Shown here one piece after another: positions 16,204 to 24,767 of a DNA stretch of 64,000 bases. The translations under genes were made by a program, and so were the position numbers. The notes under the pieces were generated by a model. It saw nothing but the letters and a program-made list of their open reading frames with translations, was not told where the DNA came from and did not search any database. The stretch comes from Candidatus Poribacteria bacterium. GTDB lineage: Bacteria; Poribacteria; WGA-4E; B28-G17. Numbering within the stretch: the stretch's first letter is position 1; the number at the start of each line of letters is the position of its first letter. The stretch lies in contig JAGGXZ010000151.1 of the NCBI GenBank assembly GCA_021162805.1, forward strand, positions 1 to 64,000, given 5' to 3'.

Positions 16204-18588
16204 ATGAACGTATACAGATATAAACCCAACCGGGAAACGCTCGATCTGATATTAAATCTGGCAGAGGAATTCCCCGATCTTCATGATCTGATCTCATATC
16301 CACACGTGGGAGAATGTTTTCTGACCAGACTGGCCATCCTCTATGAGCACGCACCGAGCTTTCTACTGGGAGGCGAGGTGGAGTCGGAAAGACTTAGGGA
16401 ACTTGTGTTGGTGCTGGCGCTTTCATATCTGGATCGGTTTTTGAGGAACGTGCCGGACGTAAATCTCCAGCCAAATCCCGACCCCAGAAGAGTCGTCATG
16501 TCTACCTTTTGGCATAGGGATGTATGGGACCCTGTCGAACATCTGATACAGGCGGCAAAAGAAGGGATTGAAGGGGTGGAGATAGCGCTGGACTTTCACC
16601 CGTTTAATCCAACCAAGTTGCTACCCTGTGAGATCCCACCGAACAAACGTCATCAGCTACGTTATATCTCAAAGGAGCTAAACGTGAGGTTATCATATCA
16701 TTCCCCGATTGTCGGGCCTTACTCTTCACCTGATCCGTCAGGAAGACAGCTCTTTTACGATCCTGCCGAAAACGTTGAGCTGATGAAGGAAGTGATCGAA
16801 TTGGCCAGGGAGACAGGGGCGGAGGCAGTTGTGATTCACCTCGTCGATCCCGAATCGCTGGAAAGGATAATCGAGATAATAAACAGCGCCTCTGGAAGTG
16901 ATGTCGTCGTTGCCCTGGAGAATTACTATCAAACCGGCTTCAGACAGGATTCAGAGGCGTTTATATCGGTGCTGGAAAAGCTGAAAGGCATGCTTGATCC
17001 TGAGGTGTTGAATCGCAATTTCGGGGTCACCTTTGACCCGGGCCATTACAACGTCGAGGGCGAAGATCCCATAATTTCGGCCTCCAGGGTGGGTAGATGG
17101 TGCCGGGATAACGGTATTAGGATCGTCAAGTTCCACGCGACTGTCAATTATGGACCTTTACACTGTTTCCCACCCAATTACAGCTCAGACGTCCATGACA
17201 GAGTCTCGAGCAAGGGGATAAATAATCCGCTGATAATTAAGCTGCTGAGGTCAATGGGTCATATCTTCTCCGTGACAGCGGAGCAAATTGCCCCTCTTGA
17301 CGAGGAGGATACGAGCGTCATAGATGAGGCACAGAGGGCGAAGATCGATCTCTCGTATGAAGCTATCGTGAGGAAGGGGAAGGAAGTTCTCACTGCTATC
17401 CCACCTGATAGGCTGATCACAACCGAATTCGCCCGTGAGGAGGCCTATCAATTTATAGCCGGACTTGAGGGGATCGAGGGATTAAGGGAGTACATGATTT
17501 ACAGACAGGTTCAACAGGTTGCCAATATGACCTCTGAGACGGCCAAAACCGCTACCACGCTTTTCATGAACCTGAGCGAAAGGGAACAGAAGCTGTTGCT
17601 TAACTCCCTGGATAACCTTCTCCTTTCATCTATAGGTCCTGCTTATGGTGAAATAGGCCCCGAGGATGTGGAGGAAATATGTGAACGACTCAGCGGGGCG
17701 ATCCTTGAAGCGCTTAACAGACAGATGCTGGCGGAGCTTTTCTCGGAGGTTCGGACCCTTAAAGCCGGCGATGTAATCTGTCACGAAGGAGATGTGGGGG
17801 ATGAGATGTTCTATATCAAAGATGGCTTCGTCAGCATCTATCTGGATGAGATATCGGTGGCACGCTTAGGTCCCGGCGAGGTGCTCGGCGAGATGTCGAT
17901 CTTCTACAATTTACCCCGAACCGCTACGATTAAAGCTCAAAGCGATCTCGAACTCGGCGTTATAAATCGGGAGAAGGTTCTTTCCATCCTTCGTGAAAAG
18001 GGCGATCAGGCCAAGGCTCTCCTCTACAGACTATACATGACCTTGCCCAGGAGGGTCAGGGAGATGAACTTGCTCTATACCGAGCGGTTCGGATATGTCG
18101 GACTTGAAATCGGTCAGAGATTGATCGATCAGATGATAGCGCTTGAGGGATTTCCCCTGATGGTGAGGCTTGATCGGATGAACTCTGAAGAGCTCAAGGA
18201 TCTCTTCGAGGACGGTAGGTTTTACCCTGAAGGTGTGGTCATAATCAAGAAGGGTTCCGATGGATCGGGTATATACTTCATAGATAGAGGTTCAGTACGA
18301 GTCGTGGATTTCCAGGAGGATAAACCGGTGTTGCTGGCATTGCTCAACGAGGGGGAGATATTCGGCGAGATGTCGGTGATCGATCGATCTAAAACCTCAG
18401 CCACCGTTATATCAGAGGGGGCTTTCATAAGGTTCCTGCCGAGGCGGAGGTTTAATGAGATCCTCTCAAGCGATCCAGGCCTCTCCTATAGGTTGATCTC
18501 CACTCTCTGTTCGATACTGATGGATAGACTTTACAGATTGGATAGGTTGTTTAAACTCACCAAAACCTTCGTGTCTAACGTCGCCTGA
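16204..18588 (+). CDS. AP-endonuclease-2-like TIM barrel fused to two cyclic-nucleotide-binding domains
   Basis: 794 residues. Residues 1-95 are helical and unrecognised. From about 98 to 365 comes a TIM barrel of the xylose isomerase-like/endonuclease IV superfamily: GVEIALDFHP, LSYHSPIVG, AVVIHLVD, VVALENYYQ, FGVTFDPGHYN and VKFHAT carry the metal-binding Glu, His and Asp positions. Two cNMP-binding jelly rolls follow (about 511-620 and 666-775), with LGEMSIFYNLPRTATI and IFGEMSVIDRSKTSATV as phosphate-binding cassettes. The second lacks the usual Arg (Thr in its place). The first could bind cAMP or cGMP; the enzyme may be gated by it, which is inference. No such fusion is known to me. Confidence 0.75.
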   Translation: MNVYRYKPNRETLDLILNLAEEFPDLHDLISYPHVGECFLTRLAILYEHAPSFLLGGEVESERLRELVLVLALSYLDRFLRNVPDVNLQPNPDPRRVVMSTFWHRDVWDPVEHLIQAAKEGIEGVEIALDFHPFNPTKLLPCEIPPNKRHQLRYISKELNVRLSYHSPIVGPYSSPDPSGRQLFYDPAENVELMKEVIELARETGAEAVVIHLVDPESLERIIEIINSASGSDVVVALENYYQTGFRQDSEAFISVLEKLKGMLDPEVLNRNFGVTFDPGHYNVEGEDPIISASRVGRWCRDNGIRIVKFHATVNYGPLHCFPPNYSSDVHDRVSSKGINNPLIIKLLRSMGHIFSVTAEQIAPLDEEDTSVIDEAQRAKIDLSYEAIVRKGKEVLTAIPPDRLITTEFAREEAYQFIAGLEGIEGLREYMIYRQVQQVANMTSETAKTATTLFMNLSEREQKLLLNSLDNLLLSSIGPAYGEIGPEDVEEICERLSGAILEALNRQMLAELFSEVRTLKAGDVICHEGDVGDEMFYIKDGFVSIYLDEISVARLGPGEVLGEMSIFYNLPRTATIKAQSDLELGVINREKVLSILREKGDQAKALLYRLYMTLPRRVREMNLLYTERFGYVGLEIGQRLIDQMIALEGFPLMVRLDRMNSEELKDLFEDGRFYPEGVVIIKKGSDGSGIYFIDRGSVRVVDFQEDKPVLLALLNEGEIFGEMSVIDRSKTSATVISEGAFIRFLPRRRFNEILSSDPGLSYRLISTLCSILMDRLYRLDRLFKLTKTFVSNVA

Positions 18589-18606
18589 TAAAAAGGGAGC
18601 AGAACG

Positions 18607-19614
18607 ATGGAAAAATGGGAGATAATAGATCGACGTGCTTTGATTGAAGACCTGAGCGAAGCGTTCGATCCTCATAGCGCTGAAGTGCTGGCGGATGTTA
18701 TGGGACGAGTGATATCCCAGTTGAAGCCTTTTAGCATTCTGCGGGAGGATATCCGCGAACTGAAAGAAACGGTAACCTTGCTCATCCAGGCCCAAGAACG
18801 TACCGAGAGACGTTTGGAGCAGCTTGCTCAAGCTCAAGCCAAGACAGAAGAGAGGGTCACAAGGCTTGAGATAGCCGTGGAGAAGTTGGCTCAGGCTCAG
18901 GCGCGGACGGAAGAGAGGGTTACAGGACTTGAGGAAGCTATGGAGAAGCTTGCCCAGGCTCAGGCACAGGCAGAGGAACGGATCACAAGGCTTGAAGCGG
19001 CTATAGAGAAATTAGCTCAGGCTCAGGCACGGACAGAAGAGAGGGTCACAGGGCTTGAGGCAGCTGTGGAGAAGCTTGCCCAAGCTCAGGCGCGGACAGA
19101 AGAGAGGGTTACAGGACTTGAGGCAGCTGTGGAGAAGCTTGCTCAGGCTCAGGCACGGACGGAGAAAGCTCTCCAGAATCTGGCCAAACAGTTGGGAGGT
19201 CTGAGCGATACCGTAGGAGGAGATATAGAGGATATCGCATACATCGTGGTGCATGATGTGTTAAGGAGGGAATACGGGTGGAAGGTTGGTCCGCTCGAGA
19301 GATCATGGCAGAGATGGGATGGTAAGGAGGTGGAGGTCAATCTCTTCGGCCAAGCCACCGATCCTGCCCATCCTGATAGAAGGATATGGATCGTCGGGGA
19401 AGCCAAACATAATCTGACTCTCAAAGAGGTCAGAAAATTCGTCAGACAGATTGCGCGGGCCCGTCGAAATTTGGAAGGAGAGGTTTTTCCCGTGTGTTTT
19501 TGCTACCGAGCTCGACCGGAAGTTCAGGATAGAATCCGATCTGAGGGGATATATCTGGTCTTCTCCTACGGTAAGCTGGTGTCACCTGACGAATGTCATC
19601 AAATACTCCAATAG
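18607..19614 (+). CDS. Coiled-coil protein with 21-residue repeats and PD-(D/E)XK nuclease-like C terminus
   Basis: 335 residues. After a helical head, five near-identical 21-residue units (type LAQAQARTEERVTGLEAAVEK, residues about 76-180; 63-base DNA repeats) form a three-heptad coiled coil. The C-terminal 130 residues contain VEVNLFGQ, then WIVGEAKHNL, a D/N-x(n)-ExK pattern of PD-(D/E)XK nucleases, as in DUF3782-type proteins. Whether it cuts DNA is not known. It begins 18 bases after the TIM-cNMP gene and ends within the ribosome site of the alcohol dehydrogenase gene. Repeat number could vary between strains. Confidence 0.75.
   Translation: MEKWEIIDRRALIEDLSEAFDPHSAEVLADVMGRVISQLKPFSILREDIRELKETVTLLIQAQERTERRLEQLAQAQAKTEERVTRLEIAVEKLAQAQARTEERVTGLEEAMEKLAQAQAQAEERITRLEAAIEKLAQAQARTEERVTGLEAAVEKLAQAQARTEERVTGLEAAVEKLAQAQARTEKALQNLAKQLGGLSDTVGGDIEDIAYIVVHDVLRREYGWKVGPLERSWQRWDGKEVEVNLFGQATDPAHPDRRIWIVGEAKHNLTLKEVRKFVRQIARARRNLEGEVFPVCFCYRARPEVQDRIRSEGIYLVFSYGKLVSPDECHQILQ
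18826..19165 (+). repeat. 63-base in-frame tandem repeat
   Basis: Five full and one partial 63-base units encode the coiled coil. Units four and five are almost identical in DNA, pointing to recent duplication. Confidence 0.8.
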
Positions 19615-19625
19615 GAGGTACAGCA

Positions 19626-20774
19626 ATGGCGGTCGAGATGACCTTCCAGCTTTACACGAAGGTAATTAAGGGCGTCGGGGCCATAAAAAGCGTCGGCGAG
19701 GAGGCGAAAGGGCTTAAAGGGGAGAGAGCCCTTATAGTTACGGGGCCGAAAATATTGAAGACGGGGTTAATCGATGAGGTGAGGAACTCCCTGAGCGATG
19801 CGGGTATAAGTTACGAGATCTTCTCGGAGGTCGAGCCCAATCCCTCCGTTAGGACGGTTGAAAAGGGCAAAGAGATTCTCCTCTCCGACGGATTTGACCT
19901 GATAATCGCCGTGGGAGGAGGGAGCAACATAGATGCTGCCAAAGCGATGGCTGTGATGGCCGTTAATCCCGGTTCGATCTGCGATTATGAAGGTGCCGAT
20001 AAGTTTCAAAATCCACCTCTGCCTATAATAGCCGTTCCGACGACCGCTGGAACGGGCAGCGAGGTCACGTTCGCATCGGTGGTGACCGATACGGAGAGAA
20101 ACTATAAGTTCGTCGTCTGGAGTCGTCTGTTAGCTCCTAAGGTGGCGATACTCGATCCACTGACCCTGTCCACCGCTCCCCGCTCGGTTGTGATCGCCGC
20201 TGGGATGGACGCCCTGACGCACGCTATAGAATCCTATGTCTCCAAGCTCGCTAATCCCTATACCGAGAATTTCGCCCTCACCGCCATAGAGATCATCTCC
20301 AAGAACCTGCCGCCCGCCGTTGCCGATCCGGCCAATCCGGTTGCCGCTGAGAACATGCTTACGGCGAGTAATATGGCCGGTATAGCGTTCACGAACACCA
20401 GGTTAGGGATCGTGCATGCGATGGCCCTTCCGCCGAGCGCCCTTTATGATGTACCCCATGGGATAGCCAATACGATACTTCTGCCTCACGGGATAGAGTT
20501 CAATCGGATCGGCAATCCGACCAAGTATGCGCATATAGCCTATGCGATGGGTGAATCGGCTCAGACGGTGAGGGAGGCATCTTTACTAGCGGCGGAGGCG
20601 GTCCGAAAGCTGGCGATGGATATAGGGGCACCGCTTTCCCTCTCCAGCGTCGGTGTCGAGAGCGATTCGATCCCCAAAATGGCTGAGGACGCTATGAAAA
20701 GCGGCCATTTAGCGGTCAACCCACGCAAGGTCACCTTCGAGGATATGATCAGGATTTATCAGGCGGCTTTCTAG
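19626..20774 (+). CDS. Iron-containing alcohol dehydrogenase
   Basis: 382 residues from ATG 19626, preceded by AGGAGG; earlier in-frame codons lie inside the previous gene. It is a group III metal-dependent dehydrogenase. GGGSNIDAAKAMAV (about residues 97-110) binds NAD(P), TTAGTGSEVT is the family loop, and iron ligands are in AAGMDALTHAIESY and GIVHAMALPPSALYDVPHG. Related enzymes reduce aldehydes or oxidise short alcohols or diols; the exact substrate cannot be read from sequence. Confidence 0.92.
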   Translation: MAVEMTFQLYTKVIKGVGAIKSVGEEAKGLKGERALIVTGPKILKTGLIDEVRNSLSDAGISYEIFSEVEPNPSVRTVEKGKEILLSDGFDLIIAVGGGSNIDAAKAMAVMAVNPGSICDYEGADKFQNPPLPIIAVPTTAGTGSEVTFASVVTDTERNYKFVVWSRLLAPKVAILDPLTLSTAPRSVVIAAGMDALTHAIESYVSKLANPYTENFALTAIEIISKNLPPAVADPANPVAAENMLTASNMAGIAFTNTRLGIVHAMALPPSALYDVPHGIANTILLPHGIEFNRIGNPTKYAHIAYAMGESAQTVREASLLAAEAVRKLAMDIGAPLSLSSVGVESDSIPKMAEDAMKSGHLAVNPRKVTFEDMIRIYQAAF

Positions 20775-20780
20775 TGCAGT

Positions 20781-20810
20781 TGACGTCCGACCGTCCATAG
20801 TAGTATAATT
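20781..20810 (+). promoter_or_regulatory. Promoter of the sigma-54 activator gene
   Basis: TTGACG (20781-20786), 18 bases, TATAAT (20805-20810), 45 bases before the TTG start. Confidence 0.78.
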
Positions 20811-20855
20811 GAAAACGTAATCCCTAGGAGATTCCCCCAGCGACAGGGTGATAGT

Positions 20856-22376
20856 TTGGACGATGTCCTGAAAATACCCGGCGACAGCCTGACCAGAGAT
20901 GAGTTGGTTGGGCTTCTGGAGATAAGCCGAACGATGAATTCCTCCCTTGATCTGGAGGAGGTATTGGATCGGGCGCTACATGAGGTTGTGGAGATCCTAC
21001 ATGCGGAGGCGAGTTCAATATGGCTCTTCGATGAGAAGGAGAGGGATCTGTATGTGGCCAGCGCCACGGGAATAAGGGAAAAAGAGGTAAAAAAGGTCAG
21101 GTTGGAGCCCGGCAAGGGGATCGTAGGTTGGGTCGTCAAAACAGGTGAACCCTTCATGACGCAGGATGCTCGTCTGGAGCCGAAACATGCCCGCGATATA
21201 GCGGAGATGCTGGAGTATGAGGGCAAGGAGATATTATGTGTGCCGATGCGGTCTAAAGGGAAGGTGATAGGAGCCATAGAGGTGATAAACAAATCGGATG
21301 GATCTGCCTTCACACAAAAGGACCTGTATCACCTCTCGATATTCGCAAACCTCGCCGGGATAGCCATCGAAAACGCAAAACTCTACGGGATGCTTCAGGA
21401 GGAGAACAGCTCGCTTCGGAGAAAGCTCGGCGAGATAGAGTTTGAGGATATCGTCGCCAAAAGCCAGAAGATGCTTGATGTCATAGATATGGCCAAGCGT
21501 GTGGCACAGGTCAATTCCACCGTCCTCATACGGGGCGAAAGTGGGACCGGAAAGGAGCTGATCGCCAGAGCCATTCATCGGGCAAGCCCCAGATGTGATG
21601 GGCCTTTCATCCCCGTAAACTGCGGGGCAATGCCCGATACCCTCCTGGAAAGCGAGCTCTTTGGACATGAAAAAGGGGCCTTTACGGGAGCTATCGCCCG
21701 AAAATTGGGTAGATTTGAACTGGCTGATAAGGGCACCATATTCCTGGACGAGATAGGTGATATGCCTCCGGCGCTCCAGGTCAAGCTGCTGAGGGTCCTA
21801 CAGGATAGGAGGTTTGAAAGAGTTGGTGGGACTAAAACGATCGAGGTGGACGTCAGGATAATAGCGGCGACGAATCAGAACCTCGAACAACTGATGGCGG
21901 AAAACAAGTTCCGAGAAGATCTCTATTACCGACTCAACGTCATAACTATCTTTGTCCCGCCGCTTCGGGAACGGCCCGAGGATATACCTCTCCTGGCGGA
22001 GCATTTCCTACGCAAATACCGGACGGAGACCAACAAGAAGGTGGTTGGGTTCTCGGAGGAGACGATGAACATGCTTATGAGCTACCATTGGCCGGGAAAC
22101 GTTCGGGAGCTTGAAAACGCCGTGGAACACGCCGTGGTGCTCACCAAGTCGCAGATCATACAGCCCGATGATCTCCCCTTTAACCTCAGGTCACATGAAC
22201 CAGAGGTGCCAGCTCAAATAACCACCCTGGAGGAAGCACAGAGGGAGTTCAAAAGACGGCTTATCATGAGGGTTCTACAGCAGACGGGGGGAAACAGGAC
22301 GAAAGCCGCCCAGATATTGAACATACAGAGAACCTACCTCTCCAGGCTCATCAAGGAACTGGGGATAAACGCCTAA
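20856..22376 (+). CDS. GAF-domain sigma-54-dependent transcriptional activator
   Basis: 506 residues with a TTG start (20856) after AGGGTG; ATG at residue 29 is an alternative. Residues about 20-170 are a GAF sensor domain. Residues about 195-430 are a AAA+ domain with Walker A GESGTGKE, the sigma-54 contact loop GAFTGA, Walker B IFLDEIGDMP and the RVGGTKTIEVDVRIIAATNQ segment. A Fis-type helix-turn-helix ends the protein (GNRTKAAQILNIQRTYLSRLIK). It would bind enhancer DNA and open sigma-54 promoters after a small-molecule signal. No -24/-12 promoter was recognised nearby. Confidence 0.93.
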   Translation: MDDVLKIPGDSLTRDELVGLLEISRTMNSSLDLEEVLDRALHEVVEILHAEASSIWLFDEKERDLYVASATGIREKEVKKVRLEPGKGIVGWVVKTGEPFMTQDARLEPKHARDIAEMLEYEGKEILCVPMRSKGKVIGAIEVINKSDGSAFTQKDLYHLSIFANLAGIAIENAKLYGMLQEENSSLRRKLGEIEFEDIVAKSQKMLDVIDMAKRVAQVNSTVLIRGESGTGKELIARAIHRASPRCDGPFIPVNCGAMPDTLLESELFGHEKGAFTGAIARKLGRFELADKGTIFLDEIGDMPPALQVKLLRVLQDRRFERVGGTKTIEVDVRIIAATNQNLEQLMAENKFREDLYYRLNVITIFVPPLRERPEDIPLLAEHFLRKYRTETNKKVVGFSEETMNMLMSYHWPGNVRELENAVEHAVVLTKSQIIQPDDLPFNLRSHEPEVPAQITTLEEAQREFKRRLIMRVLQQTGGNRTKAAQILNIQRTYLSRLIKELGINA

Positions 22377-22426
22377 TTTCCCTCCCTTTCACCCTCATTA
22401 TCTTTAAGCGGAGGCGCGGGTAGGTA

Positions 22427-23161
22427 GTGAGCGAAGAGAGGAAAAGAAATCTTATCAGTGAATGGCTTAGGATGAAAAGGAAGATCCAAAGGCATATCCT
22501 GCCTCAGAGGGTGATCCTGTTCGGTTCATTCGCCAGAGGTGCGATCTCCCGGTGGAGCGACATAGATCTGGTCATAATCAAAGAGAGTCGTAAACCCTTC
22601 TTCGAGAGGGTTAAAGAGGTGATAGAGGTACTGAAGCCGAGAGTAGGAGTTGATCTTCTGGTTTATACTCCTCAGGAGGTTGAAAGGGCAATACAGACCA
22701 ACTACTTTCTGAGAGAGGAGATTTTCAAAAAAGGGAGAGTGATAATGGGGAGCTTTAAAGATGAAGCTCTTAAATGGTTGCAGTTCTGTGAGGAGGATAT
22801 AAGAATGGCCGAGCTGGCAATGAGGGAAGGAATCTACAATCAGGTTTGTTTTCACTCACAACAGTGCATTGAGAAATCCCTCAAAGCCATATTGGTCGCT
22901 GAAGGGATAGATGTCCCCCGTACCCACAAGGTAGTGGATCTAATCGCCGAGGTTAATCGGGTGACCGGTGAAGATCTCTTCGAGAGGTTTAAAGGGATAG
23001 AGATCGTAGATCAGTATTACATTCCGACTCGGTATCCGGATGCGGTGCTAGGCATTTTGCCGGAGGGGATACCGGGAAAGGATGAAGCAACGGAAGCGAT
23101 CGAATTCGCACGAGCCGTCTCAGGATATGCCTCCCATAGGATAAGCCTCTCTCAGTCCTAA
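22427..23161 (+). CDS. Fused minimal nucleotidyltransferase (MNT) and HEPN domain protein
   Basis: 244 residues, GTG start at 22427. Residues 1-105 are a minimal nucleotidyltransferase with the active-site pattern ILFGSFARG-x(4)-WSDIDLVII, the Gly-Ser and Asp-x-Asp typical of Pol-beta-type transferases. Residues 110-240 are a HEPN helical domain (EEDIRMAELAMREGIYNQVCFHSQQCIEKSLKAI, split in description; RTHK and YPDA follow). In HepT-MntA systems these are two proteins, with MntA adenylylating the HEPN toxin. Here they are one chain, so a classical toxin-antitoxin role is uncertain. No strong promoter is visible. Confidence 0.82.
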   Translation: MSEERKRNLISEWLRMKRKIQRHILPQRVILFGSFARGAISRWSDIDLVIIKESRKPFFERVKEVIEVLKPRVGVDLLVYTPQEVERAIQTNYFLREEIFKKGRVIMGSFKDEALKWLQFCEEDIRMAELAMREGIYNQVCFHSQQCIEKSLKAILVAEGIDVPRTHKVVDLIAEVNRVTGEDLFERFKGIEIVDQYYIPTRYPDAVLGILPEGIPGKDEATEAIEFARAVSGYASHRISLSQS

Positions 23162-24681
23162 CAAGCACCACATGCCTTGCACCTACCCTGCTGATCACAT
23201 CCCGATGATGGTTGCCCTCTCTTGAATCTCTCAAACTCTCTTATGAGATATTCCTTCCTCACGCCCGTATCTATAAAATCCCAGGGCAGATCGCCTTGTA
23301 TGGGGATCTCGCCCAGATAAATCTCGGGATGAACGTCGTGTCTTCTCAAGGCCTGTTTCCAAGGGAGACCGTTTGCCGTGTCGATGATCACAGGGGTAAT
23401 TCGTCGGTCGCCGCGCGAGAGGATAGCCTGGATCACGGCCATCCGGGCGCTTGAGGATGAAAATTCCACTCCTCCCATCCTGCCGATCTCCTTTCGAATC
23501 ATATGAAGCCTGCGTGAAAGCACCCTCTCATCCTCCATCCTCATCCATTGCAGAGGGGTGTGCGGTTTAGGAATAAGGGGGGAGACCGTTACCCTGATCC
23601 GGACGGGATTTCTCCTCGGATATGAGAGGGCAATCTCCCTGACCATAATCAGAAAGCCGATTATCGCTTCGATCTCAGCCTCTCCTTCATCCGGCAGGCC
23701 GGTGATGAAGTAAAGCTTAAGGTTTGGTATTCCGAACGATATCGCCCTCTCCAGGGCCGAGATGATCGTCTCGTTCGGTATGTCTTTGTTGATCGCCGAT
23801 TTCAAATCGGGCAGTATCACCTCAGGGGCGAGGGTAAGGGTTTTAACTCCGCCCTGAGCCAGGGCCTTTAACAGCTCATCACTCGTCGAATCGGCGCGCA
23901 GGGAGGAGATCGATATGCTGGCTCCCATCTTGACAAGGCGATGGGCGATCTCCTCTATGTGAGGATGATCGGAGACGGCAGCGCCTAATAGCCCGATTCT
24001 GTCGGTATATCTCATTCCTCTTTTCGCCAGCTTCAGAGCAGCTTTCACGGAGAGGAATCTAGGCGGACGATGGGTGAAATCGGCAACACAGAACCTACAA
24101 CCTCTGCCGCAGCCTCTTATCAGCTCCAAGAGCCACATGTTCGAAAACTCGGTCTCATTCGTCACCAATTCGGAACATGGCTCGATCGAATCCATTTCCC
24201 CTGCCCGGAGCCATTTGATTTTTCTCCGTCCGATACCAATCGAAGGGACGTATACCCCTTCAAGCTCGGAGAGCTCCTCCATAAGCTCATCGCGCGAGAT
24301 CCGGTTTTCCTTCCATGAGATAAGTCGATCGAGGAGCAGGCTAAGGTTCCCCTCCGCCTCACCGATGAAAACCAGATCCATCAACTCCGCTATAGGTTCG
24401 GGGTTAATGGACGGGGCGATTCCGCCCGCCATGATGATCGGATCCCTCGGTCCTCTTTCGCTTGAGAGAAATGGGATATTGAAATAGGAGAGAAATATCG
24501 GTAGGTTCAGATAATCGATCTCAAAGGGAATGGAAAAAGCCCAGACGTCAAATTCGGAAAGCGCCGAATTGCTTTCTATCGAACGTCCGGGCACATCCCC
24601 TTCAAGAAAGAACCTTTCACATCTTACATCGGGATGTCGGTTGAGCTCCCTATATACGATCTGGAAGCCGAGGTTTGACAT
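23158..24681 (-). CDS. Radical SAM protein, start uncertain
   Basis: 507 residues from ATG 24681. RGCGRGCRFC holds the Cys-x3-Cys-x2-Cys that binds the 4Fe-4S cluster, after a B12-binding-like Rossmann domain (MAGGIAPSINPEPIAE, FIGEAEG). The C-terminal tail CDQQGRCKACGAC could bind a second cluster. The reading frame stays open upstream to a TAG at about 24777-24779 and encodes LRVALIFPNTYFVG directly before this Met, a sequence typical of the start of this family, yet no ATG, GTG or TTG occurs there. It follows ftsZ and probably belongs to that transcript. The substrate is unknown. Confidence 0.82.
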   Translation of the reverse strand: MSNLGFQIVYRELNRHPDVRCERFFLEGDVPGRSIESNSALSEFDVWAFSIPFEIDYLNLPIFLSYFNIPFLSSERGPRDPIIMAGGIAPSINPEPIAELMDLVFIGEAEGNLSLLLDRLISWKENRISRDELMEELSELEGVYVPSIGIGRRKIKWLRAGEMDSIEPCSELVTNETEFSNMWLLELIRGCGRGCRFCVADFTHRPPRFLSVKAALKLAKRGMRYTDRIGLLGAAVSDHPHIEEIAHRLVKMGASISISSLRADSTSDELLKALAQGGVKTLTLAPEVILPDLKSAINKDIPNETIISALERAISFGIPNLKLYFITGLPDEGEAEIEAIIGFLIMVREIALSYPRRNPVRIRVTVSPLIPKPHTPLQWMRMEDERVLSRRLHMIRKEIGRMGGVEFSSSSARMAVIQAILSRGDRRITPVIIDTANGLPWKQALRRHDVHPEIYLGEIPIQGDLPWDFIDTGVRKEYLIREFERFKRGQPSSGCDQQGRCKACGAC

Positions 24682-24767
24682 CCCGACGAAGTAGGTATTC
24701 GGAAATATAAGGGCGACTCTCAGCTTGCCTTTCAGTTTGGGCTTACGACCTCTTTCTTTTCTCGAAC

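Noticed and set aside
18826-19165. Array of regular 63-base repeats, CRISPR-like at first sight
   Set aside because: Repeats are contiguous, in frame and encode a coiled coil; there are no spacers.
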